Assembly (NCBI GenBank): GCA_030765485.1
Contig: JAVCCR010000010.1
Span: 1 to 51,394, forward strand
Direction of reading: 5' to 3'
Source of the DNA: Candidatus Gygaella obscura
Lineage (GTDB): Bacteria > Omnitrophota > Gorgyraeia > Gygaellales > Gygaellaceae
Length of the DNA: 51,394 bases
In this document: one piece after another, positions 1-7,648 of the stretch
Layout of the letters: the number at the start of each line of letters is the position of its first letter
Numbering within the stretch: position 1 is the first letter of the stretch
Made by a program: the position numbers and the translations under genes
Notes under the pieces: generated by a model
Seen by the model: the letters and a program-made list of their open reading frames with translations, nothing else
Databases searched by the model: none
What the model was told of the DNA's origin: nothing

Positions 1-2
1 CA

Positions 3-293
3 CTTTTTGGTTATTCTGGTGAAAAAAGCGTAAATGAAATGAGTGGATCAATTAATAATTTGAGTTGTTCAATTGGTTCTGAAAATGATGTTTTAGAGTT
101 TGCCAAAGTGTTAGAAGCTTTGAATGTCCCAGCATTATCAAATGCTGTTGCCGAAGCTTATAGCGCTCCTGGTCAGGATACAAGAGGTACAAGGGGAGTA
201 CAGCAGACAGGAATTGGTAATTTAGTTCCGGCTCAAAATCCTATACCTGAAGATTTAAAGGATCTGGGTACTACTGCTGCAAGTCCAATTTAA
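3..293 (+). CDS. C-terminal part of an unknown protein, cut by the left edge
   Basis: The reading frame is open from the left edge to a TAA at 291-293, so the gene begins outside the window; the in-frame ATG at 39 has no ribosome site and is probably internal. The visible 97 residues are small, polar and Gly/Ser/Asn/Ala-rich, with a Pro-rich tail. No family is recognised. A strong terminator follows 33 bp later, which supports this being the real end of a transcribed gene. Confidence 0.5.
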   Translation, partial: LFGYSGEKSVNEMSGSINNLSCSIGSENDVLEFAKVLEALNVPALSNAVAEAYSAPGQDTRGTRGVQQTGIGNLVPAQNPIPEDLKDLGTTAASPI

Positions 294-325
294 TTAGGTC
301 TGATTGAGTTTAAAGAACATATTTT

Positions 326-354
326 AGGGAGGTTTTAACCTCCCTATTTTTTTT
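326..354 (+). terminator. Rho-independent terminator of the left-edge gene
   Basis: A perfect 9-bp inverted repeat (AGGGAGGTT at 326-334, AACCTCCCT at 337-345) with a tiny loop is followed by an eight-T run at 347-354. Confidence 0.85.
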
Positions 355-407
355 ATATAATCCAACCATAGTTAAGGTGTATTTCTGATAAAAGAAGGCA
401 TTTTGTT

Positions 408-452
408 CTCATAACCTTGAGTTTCTCAGTTCAAATCTGAGTCCCGCAACCA
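408..452 (+). pseudogene. 3' half of an initiator tRNA (tRNA-fMet), likely attachment-site scar
   Basis: From 408 the sequence fits tRNA numbering exactly: anticodon loop CTCATAA (anticodon CAT), 39-43 CCTTG, a 5-nt variable loop, T stem CTCAG/CTGAG closing the loop TTCAAAT, acceptor strand TCCCGCA, discriminator A and encoded CCA at 450-452. The ending CGCAACCA and the TTCAAAT loop match bacterial initiator tRNAs. The 5' half is missing: bases before the loop (TTGTT) cannot pair with CCTTG, and no D arm or acceptor strand lies upstream. Loss of homology right at the anticodon loop is what tyrosine recombinases leave when they integrate into tRNA genes. No integrase is visible in the window. 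Confidence 0.8.
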
Positions 453-456
453 GATA

Positions 457-490
457 AAACCCGTATATCGACGAGATATGCGGGTTTTTT
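457..490 (+). terminator. Strong terminator after the tRNA half
   Basis: A 13-bp stem (457-469 with 475-487, one G-U pair) with a 5-nt loop GACGA runs into a T tract. It starts 5 bp after the CCA and looks like the native terminator of the former tRNA-fMet gene. That would place original chromosome on the right of the scar. Confidence 0.85.
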
Positions 491-511
491 GTTTACCCTG
501 CTAATGAGGCT

Positions 512-544
512 ATTACTACCAATTACGCTCAATTACTACCAATT
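512..544 (+). repeat. Two 13-bp direct repeats spaced by 20 bp
   Basis: ATTACTACCAATT occurs at 512-524 and 532-544, so the copies lie on the same face of the helix two turns apart. They sit between the tRNA scar and the Xis-like gene, where recombinase or excisionase arm sites, or an operator for that gene, would be expected. The role is inferred. Confidence 0.55.
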
Positions 545-649
545 TTGATCAATTGTTGACACTAATTAGGCACTGTTGGTTGTTGGGTTAAAGAATTGTT
601 ATTGTTGTAAGAAAAGAGCGGAGAGTGGAGAGATCCAACCTAAGATATA

Positions 650-859
650 ATGGATAAATTACTCACTCCTAAACAATTGAGCGAATTGCTTCAAATTAAG
701 CTATCTACAGTGTATAAATGGTCTCATTATGGATATGTTCCTTACGTAAGGATTGGTGACCTTGTGAGGTTCAAGGAAAAGAGAATTAAAGAGTGGTTAA
801 AGAAAAGAGAAAGAAAAGGGAGAAAATCATTGAGAATACACGCAATTAAAAATTATTAA
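650..859 (+). CDS. Excisionase-like helix-turn-helix DNA-binding protein
   Basis: A 69-residue basic protein with the MerR-like winged HTH of the Xis/HTH_17 family: residues 5-45 read LTPKQLSELLQ, then STVYKWSHYGYVP, then a VRFKEKRIKEWL wing and helix. The Lys/Arg-rich tail is typical. Such proteins bend DNA at attachment sites or act as small regulators. It lies 200 bp from the tRNA scar and its direct repeats, which favours a mobile-element origin, but no integrase gene accompanies it. No good ribosome site is seen; an in-frame stop at 641-643 makes the ATG at 650 the only sensible start. Confidence 0.75.
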   Translation: MDKLLTPKQLSELLQIKLSTVYKWSHYGYVPYVRIGDLVRFKEKRIKEWLKKRERKGRKSLRIHAIKNY

Positions 860-945
860 ATATTACTTGTTTCTATTATTGGTGAGATGTAATATATAAT
901 TATAGTTTTAAGTAATATGATTTCTATATGATTGGTAGGTATGTT

Positions 946-1347
946 ATGAAAAATAAATATAGACATTTAGAGATGATCCAAGGAATTATCAGTAGAATGG
1001 CCAGTAATTCTTTTTTACTGAAAGGATGGAGCGTTATTGTAGTGTCAGCATTATTTGCTTTGGCGGCTAAGGATGCAAATAGTTCTTTTGTGTATTTAGC
1101 ATTTTTTCCTGCCTTAGCTTTTTGGATTCTGGACGGCTATTTTTTAAGGCAAGAAAAACTTTTTCGAGCGCTTTATGATCATGTTAGGGGATTAGCAGAA
1201 GAAAAAATAGACTTTTCAATGGATGTGTCGGCAGTAAAAGAAAAAGTTGTTTCTTGGTTTAAATCAGCTACATCGATAACTCTTTCTATATTTCATGGGG
1301 TTATTTGCGTTTCTATTTTAATTGTGATAATCATAATTTCTATATAA
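946..1347 (+). CDS. Small multi-pass membrane protein paired with a TIR protein
   Basis: 133 residues. The start at 946 (MKNKYRHLEMIQ) is preferred over an in-frame ATG at 928 because a GGTAGGT lies 6 nt upstream of it. Hydrophobic segments are at about residues 28-42, 49-68 and 110-133, around a charged cytoplasmic-looking stretch. I recall very similar small membrane proteins next to TIR-like genes in many bacteria, but no function is assigned. The TIR gene follows 16 bp downstream on the same strand, suggesting an effector-plus-sensor cassette in which this protein would act at the membrane. That role is inference. Confidence 0.7.
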   Translation: MKNKYRHLEMIQGIISRMASNSFLLKGWSVIVVSALFALAAKDANSSFVYLAFFPALAFWILDGYFLRQEKLFRALYDHVRGLAEEKIDFSMDVSAVKEKVVSWFKSATSITLSIFHGVICVSILIVIIIISI

Positions 1348-1363
1348 AAAGGAGGTTCTTAAG

Positions 1364-1807
1364 ATGGCAAGAAAAACATTTTTTAGCTTTAAATACAAAC
1401 AAGACGTTTCGAGAGCAATGGTTGTTAGAAACAGTTGGGTTACTCAAGGAAGAGAAGCGGCAGGTTTTATTGATGCGGCAAATTTTGAAGCGCTAAAGAA
1501 AAAAGGTGACGCAGAAATAAAGAAATGGATAGATAAGCAATTAGATGGAACTTCGGTAACCGTTATATTAGTGGGTGAAAAGACATGTAGTAGTCGATGG
1601 GTAAAATATGAAATTGAAAAAAGTATAAAAATAGGCAATGGTCTTCTCGGTATAGATATAAGCAAAATAAAAGATTTACAGAAGAATACTTCGGAAAAAT
1701 GTGGACAGATACCCAAAGGATATGATTTTTATTTATGGAACAATGACGACGGTTATCATAAAATGGGTGATTGGATTGAAAAAGCAGCGAAAGACGCCGA
1801 CAGATGA
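1364..1807 (+). CDS. TIR-like (MTH538/ThsB-type) domain protein
   Basis: 147 residues forming a single TIR-like domain. It opens with the strand-loop ARKTFFSFKYKQD. A central VTVILVGEKT strand leads to the WxxxE motif at W79-E83 within SRWVKYEIEKS. In TIR NADases the Glu of this motif is catalytic, and this fold (PF08937) includes ThsB of Thoeris, which makes cyclic-ADP-ribose-type signals. A near-consensus AGGAGG (1350-1355) fixes the ATG at 1364. Its partner is the membrane protein just upstream; neither ThsA (SIR2-SLOG) nor a macro-domain effector is nearby. A role in anti-phage defence is likely by family and context but not shown. Confidence 0.8.
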   Translation: MARKTFFSFKYKQDVSRAMVVRNSWVTQGREAAGFIDAANFEALKKKGDAEIKKWIDKQLDGTSVTVILVGEKTCSSRWVKYEIEKSIKIGNGLLGIDISKIKDLQKNTSEKCGQIPKGYDFYLWNNDDGYHKMGDWIEKAAKDADR

Positions 1808-2267
1808 TTCATTATGTTTAATTTTTCCAGGGCGTTAGAGTAATTAAACTTACAGGAAAGAGAGTAAGCAGATTTTCTGCGCCCAAATTGCGCCCATCTA
1901 AAGCGAAAACACAGTAGACTACAGTAAACTAAAGTATAGTAGGTAGAATCGTTAATCCTTTGACATGAAACAATTTACGTTGTAAATCTTCGTCGGAGAA
2001 AGAGTTACAATAACACGCTTGACCGAATCACTCCCTCTTCGCCTTTTTAGTAAGATAACCTTCAATAAGCAAATTTTAAAACGTCTTGCCAAGGATTCTC
2101 TCTAGCAGTATAATTAGCCTATTCACAAAGACGTGGTAAGTTAAAGGCGTTTAATGTTGATAAGCTCAAATTAGCACTTTTAGGCGATTTTTCTATTAAA
2201 GAGAATCGTTTTTTTATTTGAAAGAAGCCTTAATGATAGATAAACAAAGAGAAGAGGGAAGAAATAA
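1808..2267. other. 460-bp stretch without an intact gene
   Basis: Short frames on both strands are interrupted by stops. The longest recognisable one (about 2119-2220, + strand, ending IKENRFFI-stop) has no start and no family I can name; it may be the tail of a decayed gene. A phased GCGCCCA repeat lies at 1879-1896. AT-rich sequence with TAGTA/CTACAG motifs follows at 1910-1950. The stretch looks like the worn edge of a mobile element. Confidence 0.4.
1879..1896 (+). repeat. GCGCCCA direct repeat with 11-bp period
   Basis: GCGCCCA occurs at 1879-1885 and 1890-1896, each preceded by T. One helical turn separates the copies. Short phased repeats of this kind are common as arm sites near integrated elements; here that is only a suggestion. 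Confidence 0.35.
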
Positions 2268-2495
2268 ATGAATAAGGGGTTGAAGTTAGTAACTTTATTT
2301 TTGCAATTTTAATTCTTATAATAAGTTTTATTGCTTTATCAGAAAATAGTTTCCTTAAATAAAGAACAAAACATAGTAGAAAAAATGTTAGGGTGTGGGA
2401 ATGTTTTAATTGGGACTTCTGGCACTGGTGATTCTGAAATTAGAATACAAAACATCAATGATCCTGCAGGACTAATTAGTTTAATTAAAAGTTAG
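2268..2495 (+). pseudogene. Broken bacterial PH-domain membrane protein
   Basis: An ATG at 2268 opens a hydrophobic N-terminus that stops after about 15 codons. The membrane segment continues in another frame (FAILILIISFIALSEN) and a third frame gives 36 clean residues from 2385 to the TAG at 2493. These contain GNVLIGTSGTGDSE and a final NDPAGLISLIKS, the signature end of the bacterial PH (DUF304/YdbT-like) fold. At least two frameshifts and missing sequence separate the parts. The sigma-factor gene starts 30 bp further on. Confidence 0.6.
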
Positions 2496-2524
2496 AAATA
2501 ATAATCAAGTTATAAAAGGTAAGA

Positions 2525-3127
2525 ATGGAAGATTTCGAGTTAATTAAAGGTTGCGTGTCGGGAGATAAGGAATCTTGGAATACATTTGTTGAGCAATATA
2601 CAAGACTAATTTATGATTCGATAATACGTACTTTTAGAAGATTCGGGGCAAGGATAGATAATGATATTATTGATGATTTACACAATGATATTTTTGTCGT
2701 GTTACTTAAAGACAACTATAGGGTATTAAGAGAGTTTGAAGGAAGAAATGGATGTTCGTTAGCTAGCTATATTAGGACTATCGGTGTACGCAAAACCATT
2801 GATTATTGGAGGAAACAACGGCCCACTATCTCAATAGATGCAGACAAGGATACAGAGGAAGGTAAGAAGGTACAATTTATTAAGGAATTGTCAGTTTTTA
2901 ACATTTTTGATTCACTCGAAAAAGAAGAAGCAGTTAATATTATCAACGAATTATTTATTGAATTAAAGGAAGAAGAAAGGAAATTCTGCTATTTATGTTT
3001 TATTGATGGTATAGAGCCAAAAGAGGCAGCTCAACAGTTAGGAATATCCGTAGATAACTTCTATGTTCGTAAGCAAAGAGCTTTGAATAAGTTAAAGAAA
3101 ATTGTAAAAGACAAAAAAATTTGTTAG
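2525..3127 (+). CDS. ECF-type RNA polymerase sigma factor
   Basis: 200 residues with the sigma-70 layout. Region 2 spans about residues 5-95 (SWNTFVEQYTRLIYD, then the DIIDDLHNDIFVVLL helix and a SYIRTIGVRKTIDYWRK promoter-melting stretch). A linker follows, then region 4 at about 135-195 with the HTH EPKEAAQQLGISVDNFYVRKQRALNKL. There is no region 1 or 3, as in ECF sigmas. It is the first gene of a unit with a zinc-finger anti-sigma-like gene (44 bp downstream) and a CHAT protease. AAAGG lies just upstream of the ATG. An ECF-like promoter element overlaps its stop codon, consistent with autogenous control of the next two genes. Confidence 0.9.
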   Translation: MEDFELIKGCVSGDKESWNTFVEQYTRLIYDSIIRTFRRFGARIDNDIIDDLHNDIFVVLLKDNYRVLREFEGRNGCSLASYIRTIGVRKTIDYWRKQRPTISIDADKDTEEGKKVQFIKELSVFNIFDSLEKEEAVNIINELFIELKEEERKFCYLCFIDGIEPKEAAQQLGISVDNFYVRKQRALNKLKKIVKDKKIC

Positions 3128-3152
3128 ATTTTGGTTCCTGTTTCGTCTATTG
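3121..3152 (+). promoter_or_regulatory. Candidate ECF promoter for the anti-sigma/CHAT genes
   Basis: TTGTTAGATTTTG, ten bases, then CGTCTATTG. The block matches 27 of 32 bases, without gaps, to 7647-7678 upstream of the secreted-peptide genes. CGTC is a usual -10 core of ECF sigma promoters, and GTTAG lies 16 bp before it, the normal ECF spacing. It begins in the last codons of the sigma gene and ends 19 bp before the anti-sigma ATG, leaving room for GGAGG. Assignment to the adjacent sigma factor is inference. Confidence 0.65.
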
Positions 3153-3171
3153 ACTTAGGAGGCGAATAGAT

Positions 3172-3831
3172 ATGAAAAAGAAAAAAAATAAATGTCCAGA
3201 TGTTGAAATGATAGCCTGTTATGTAGATGGTATCTTGCTTGATAGTCAAAAAGATCTTATAGAGAGTCATGCTAAAGAATGTAAACATTGTAAAGAAGAG
3301 ATAGAATGCCAAATTAGTATAGCAGGTCAGCAGAAACAAGAAGATTTGTCTTTTGCCCCGAAATATGTCACTGAGAGGGCTAAGAGTCTTGTGGATGAAA
3401 GGTTTGGTGTCAATGTTTTAGAACTTGTTGTTAAATTTACTGATAAGGCTATTGAAATTGTGCGTTCGAGTGGAGAAGTATTATTTGGAGGACAATTGCA
3501 GCCAGCTTATGCTTTGCGTGGTGAAGAATCAACAGATCGATCAACGCAGAGTATTATAAAGATTTTTAATGACATTAAAGTGGAAGTTGAAATCGTTAGA
3601 CAGGAAGATGAGTTTAACAAAATTATATTACAAATTAAGAATAATCAAACTGCAACGCCTATTGATGATTCAAGGGTTACTTTAATAGAAAAAGACATAG
3701 AAGTAGAGTCTTACATAATTCGAAATGGAAAGGCAATATTCGAGAATGTCAAACCAGGTCGCTATGCGATACAGATTTCAGATGTAGATAAGCCTATCGG
3801 AATAATAATGTTAGAATTAGATAAAGCATGA
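3172..3831 (+). CDS. Zinc-finger anti-sigma-like protein
   Basis: 219 residues. The N-terminus is a zf-HC2/ZAS-like domain: C8 and C16 precede the H33-x3-C37-x2-C40 motif that anti-sigma factors use to clamp an ECF sigma. No transmembrane segment is present, so it should be soluble. Residues 70-215 are a separate, probably beta-rich domain ending with a GRYAIQISD strand like peptidase-regulatory sandwich domains. GGAGG precedes the ATG, and the stop overlaps the CHAT gene start (ATGA), so the two are translationally coupled. The unusual C-terminal domain could be the part recognised or cut by the CHAT protease; that is a hypothesis. Confidence 0.8.
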   Translation: MKKKKNKCPDVEMIACYVDGILLDSQKDLIESHAKECKHCKEEIECQISIAGQQKQEDLSFAPKYVTERAKSLVDERFGVNVLELVVKFTDKAIEIVRSSGEVLFGGQLQPAYALRGEESTDRSTQSIIKIFNDIKVEVEIVRQEDEFNKIILQIKNNQTATPIDDSRVTLIEKDIEVESYIIRNGKAIFENVKPGRYAIQISDVDKPIGIIMLELDKA

Positions 3832-6800
3832 TACATAATCCTACCTTTATTCTAGAAATATTAAGCGAGAAAAGCAAAATTTCAATGAGCCTTTATGAAA
3901 GAGGCTCAACGGTTCATCAATACGAAGAAGCTACCATTTCCTTTCAAGAAGTAAATAATTTATGTAAAGAGATAATAGGCCTTTTAAATAAAGCAAATAC
4001 GAAAGGAAAATTAGCTACTGGTATATCTTCTGAATTAAAAAAAGTTGGGCAAGTATTATATGACCAGTTATTGACTAATAATATAAAGCTTAAACTTAAG
4101 AATACTAAAATCGAGAATTTGCTAATTCTTATAGATGAAGGATTAGTGCAAATTCCGTGGGAGTTATTATACGATGGCGTTCAGTTTTTGTGTTTAAGAT
4201 TTAATATAGGCAGAAATGTAAAAACTCGCCAGACATTCAGAGAATCTAGCCAGAGAATAATAGGTTTTCCTATAAAAATGCTAATTTTAGCTGATCCTAC
4301 CAGTGATTTACAATTAGCACGTCAAGAAGCAAGTATTATAGAGAAGGAGTTGGATAAAAAACGTAAAATAATTAATGTTTCTAAGAAAGTAACTAATATC
4401 AATATTCAATATCTAAAGAAGAATTTAAGAGATTACGATATTGTTCATTTTGCTGGACATGCTGATTACGATTTTAAAGATGTATCTAACAGTGGATGGA
4501 GATTAATAGACGGGAGATTTACAGCTAAAGATATTATAAGCATGGGGACAACTTCGCCCTTGCCATCTATTGTTTTTTCCAATTCTTGTCAATCTGCACA
4601 GACAACGAGATGGCTAGTTGATAAGGATTTCGAAAATATAATATTTGGTTTAGCAAATGCATTTTTACTTGCAGGAGTTCGGCATTATATTGGAACTTTC
4701 TGGAAAATACCCGATGATATTGGCTTAAAGTTTGCAAAAGAATTTTATTATCAAATTGTTTTAGGAAGATCAATGGGGAATGCGATTAGAGAAGCTCGTT
4801 TAAAAACAGCAAAAGATTTCGGTGAGGACACAATAGTCTGGGCAAGTTATGTATTATACGGTGATCCTTCTGTCAGTTTTTTTGATTCTCAAAAGCCTCA
4901 ACATTGGCTAGAGAATAAGCGTAAAAAGTATACAAAACTTCTAAGTTTATTTGTAAGTCTGCTATTTATTGTTGGGATTTTTTTAGGAGTAAAAGTCTTT
5001 TCTACTAAAATTCTACCTCCTTCAGTTGCGATTTTAGATTTTAAGGATTTAAGTACAAATAAAATCGATTCATTTATCACTTATGCAATTACAGAAAATT
5101 TAAATAAGATATCTTCAGCAAATATTATTGATTTTTCTACAAGGCTAGCATCTAAGGATATCCCATTGGGGGAGTTAGCAAGCCAGTATAGAACAAAAAG
5201 ATTAATCACTGGTGAGTATATTAAGAAAGGCAATTCATTAATTATAAAAATTAAATTGATAAATCCTATCACTAGAAACATCATAAAGGCAAAGGAGATA
5301 GTCCTTAATGATGATATAGAATTAGGGGAAAATATTTCTTTGGTTCTATTAGATATGCTTAAAATAGGATTGACAGATAAAGAAAAATCAGAACTTTTGA
5401 GAAAGCCAACAGATAATCCAGACGCCTATAGAATTTTTGCACAAACGTGGGATTTGTATTTAAAGGGAAAATATAAAGAATCTTTAAGGCTTTGTAGAAA
5501 GGTCATAAAAATAGATCCTGAATATATAGCTGTTTATAAAAGAATGGGAAATATTTATGAAAGGCTTGGTCAAAGAGAGGAAGCCCTTGATTCATATTTT
5601 ACATGTGCAGATTTAAGCAAGAAAAATAATGATCTAGTAAATTTAGCAAATGCATATGCAAATATTGGGTCTGTATTACAAATATTAAAAAGAAGTCAAG
5701 ATGCATATGGCTATTATGAAAAAGCTTTGAAAATAAGTGATCAAGCTAAAGATGATTACAGTAGGGCTAAAATTTATAGTTTATTTGCAGGATGGCATGC
5801 AGAGAACAAAGAGTATGACAAGGCTATCGAATTAATCAGAGAAAGCATTGGCATTAATAAAAACAAGGAATATATATACAATCATAAGTATTATCTCGCT
5901 GCAGATTATAATCAAATGGGTATTATTCTAAAAGAGAAAGGGGAATTTGATGAGGCATTGGAATATTTTAATAAAAGCTTAGAAATATTTAAATTCTTAG
6001 GTGCAATTAGAGTTGAGAAAGAAGTAATTGAGCGAATAAACTCAGTTTTTAAACAACAGCAAGAAGAATATAAAGATACTCGAAGAAGAAAAGATGTTAG
6101 GTCGACTTCTTTTAATAAAATCGATATTCCTCAAGAACATTCTGACGCATCGATTAAGTATATAGAAAATTTTCTTGAAGAAGACAAAATTTTCTTAAAG
6201 GTAGTGAAAATATGCGATACTGCATCAAAACATCAAGATAAAGAAGAATATTTTCAGGCAATAGAGCTATACAAAGAAGCACTTGAACTAGATATTGATT
6301 ACAAAGAGCCATTACTTGCATTAGCCAACATTTATACATCTTTAGGCAAGAAAGATTTAGCTCTTGATTACTATTTTAAATATATAAAATTATGTAAATC
6401 TAATCAAGACAGTTTTTCTTTGATAAGTGCTTATTTTTCCATTGGTAATCTTTATGAAGAGATGAGCATAGATGGAAATGATCAAAGGAATCATGCGATG
6501 AAAAATTACAACAATGCTCGAGAATTAGCCAAAAAACTAAATTGTTCTTATTCGTTAGCTCAAGCATATATTGCTATAGGATGGTGGTATTCAGATTGGG
6601 AAATGGATTATAAAAAAGCTCTTGAATATTTATTGAAAGCAGAATATTTATTGAAGATTATAACACCTGAATTTGAGTTAGTAGAAGTTTATAACGATAT
6701 CGGATATCAATATCTCTATATGAATGAATATGATAAGGCATCAGAATATTTTTCAAGAAATTTTGAGTTGTTAAAATCCCTGGATCATAAAAAAGGGTTG

Positions 6801-7583
6801 ATGCGTTATTATGATAATATAGGAGGTATGTATTATTGTAGGGCCAATTATAGTGAAGCAATGGAGACATACAAAAAAGGTTTAGAAATAGCTGAGAAGT
6901 TAGAGTCCGAAGAAGATGAATTACTTTTCCAAAATGCTATTGCTCAGATATACGAGGAAAAAGGAGAATATATTAATGCAATTGATTTATATTCAAAGGC
7001 AATAAAGTTTTATGAATCTAAGAAGTTTAAATCCAGGACAACAAAATTGATTATGGCTGCAATTTATAGCGATCTTGGTAGCAGCTATTCAAAAATTGAT
7101 GATTATAATAATGCTTTTAAGAATTTAAATATTTCATTAAATTTCTATAAAGATCTTGATGATAGATCTGGTATTTCTGTTTGTTGTAATTCATTAGGTG
7201 TAGTTTATTTCTATCAAAATGATTTTGATGAAGCTTTAAGATATTATAATTTGGCCTTAAAAGAGTCAAAATTAGATAAGGAGCCAGATAATAGAGATTA
7301 TTCAATATACGGAAATATAGGGGAAGTCTATTATAAAAAAGGAGATAATGATAAAGCTTTAGTGTTTTACGATAAGGCCCTTAAATATTCTGAACAGTGC
7401 AATGACGATGCTTACAAAGCTTGGGTATATCAATATATTGGTTTAGCTTACGATAGGAAGGGTTTTAAAGATACCGCTTTAAAATATCTAACTCGAGCTA
7501 AAGAACTAATTTACAAGTTGAATACTGAAAAAGCAAGAGAGTATCAAGAAGGCTTGAAAAGGTTAAAGGAGCTTGGCAAATAA
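3828..7583 (+). CDS. CHAT-domain protease with membrane anchor, TolB-like domain and TPR arrays
   Basis: 1251 residues. About 1-360 form a CHAT (caspase HetF-associated TPR) domain with the catalytic His in VHFAGHAD (H211) and Cys in SNSCQS (C254), plus the usual GDPSV end. A single membrane helix lies near 369-390. Residues about 398-522 resemble the TolB-like domain of TPR signalling proteins (VAILDFKDLS, then TGEYIKKGN). Two blocks of TPRs follow (about 528-735 and 795-1250), separated by a charged linker. CHAT proteases are cysteine peptidases, including the TPR-CHAT of Craspase. Coupling to the sigma and anti-sigma genes suggests that a signal sensed by the TPRs triggers cleavage of the anti-sigma protein. 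The N-terminal position predicts a CHAT domain on the cytoplasmic side. Confidence 0.9.
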   Translation: MIHNPTFILEILSEKSKISMSLYERGSTVHQYEEATISFQEVNNLCKEIIGLLNKANTKGKLATGISSELKKVGQVLYDQLLTNNIKLKLKNTKIENLLILIDEGLVQIPWELLYDGVQFLCLRFNIGRNVKTRQTFRESSQRIIGFPIKMLILADPTSDLQLARQEASIIEKELDKKRKIINVSKKVTNINIQYLKKNLRDYDIVHFAGHADYDFKDVSNSGWRLIDGRFTAKDIISMGTTSPLPSIVFSNSCQSAQTTRWLVDKDFENIIFGLANAFLLAGVRHYIGTFWKIPDDIGLKFAKEFYYQIVLGRSMGNAIREARLKTAKDFGEDTIVWASYVLYGDPSVSFFDSQKPQHWLENKRKKYTKLLSLFVSLLFIVGIFLGVKVFSTKILPPSVAILDFKDLSTNKIDSFITYAITENLNKISSANIIDFSTRLASKDIPLGELASQYRTKRLITGEYIKKGNSLIIKIKLINPITRNIIKAKEIVLNDDIELGENISLVLLDMLKIGLTDKEKSELLRKPTDNPDAYRIFAQTWDLYLKGKYKESLRLCRKVIKIDPEYIAVYKRMGNIYERLGQREEALDSYFTCADLSKKNNDLVNLANAYANIGSVLQILKRSQDAYGYYEKALKISDQAKDDYSRAKIYSLFAGWHAENKEYDKAIELIRESIGINKNKEYIYNHKYYLAADYNQMGIILKEKGEFDEALEYFNKSLEIFKFLGAIRVEKEVIERINSVFKQQQEEYKDTRRRKDVRSTSFNKIDIPQEHSDASIKYIENFLEEDKIFLKVVKICDTASKHQDKEEYFQAIELYKEALELDIDYKEPLLALANIYTSLGKKDLALDYYFKYIKLCKSNQDSFSLISAYFSIGNLYEEMSIDGNDQRNHAMKNYNNARELAKKLNCSYSLAQAYIAIGWWYSDWEMDYKKALEYLLKAEYLLKIITPEFELVEVYNDIGYQYLYMNEYDKASEYFSRNFELLKSLDHKKGLMRYYDNIGGMYYCRANYSEAMETYKKGLEIAEKLESEEDELLFQNAIAQIYEEKGEYINAIDLYSKAIKFYESKKFKSRTTKLIMAAIYSDLGSSYSKIDDYNNAFKNLNISLNFYKDLDDRSGISVCCNSLGVVYFYQNDFDEALRYYNLALKESKLDKEPDNRDYSIYGNIGEVYYKKGDNDKALVFYDKALKYSEQCNDDAYKAWVYQYIGLAYDRKGFKDTALKYLTRAKELIYKLNTEKAREYQEGLKRLKELGK

Positions 7584-7616
7584 TATAAACTATTATATAT
7601 CATTGTGTTAGAGAAA

Positions 7617-7648
7617 AGAGACATAATTATAAAAATGTCTCTTTTTTT
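7617..7648 (+). terminator. Terminator after the CHAT gene
   Basis: AGAGACAT (7617-7624) pairs with ATGTCTCT (7635-7642) over a 10-nt loop and is followed by T residues to 7648. It ends the sigma/anti-sigma/CHAT transcript; its T tract runs straight into the next promoter element. Confidence 0.8.

Noticed and set aside
1305..1496. 63-codon + strand frame spanning the membrane-protein/TIR junction
   Set aside because: It is out of frame with two well-supported genes and has no domain.
2119..2220. Short + strand frame ending IKENRFFI
   Set aside because: No start, no ribosome site and no recognisable family; possibly a gene tail but not supportable as a feature.
2525..7583. Type III-E CRISPR locus
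   Set aside because: No spacer-repeat array, gRAMP effector or Csx30-like protein is present; only the CHAT/sigma logic is similar.
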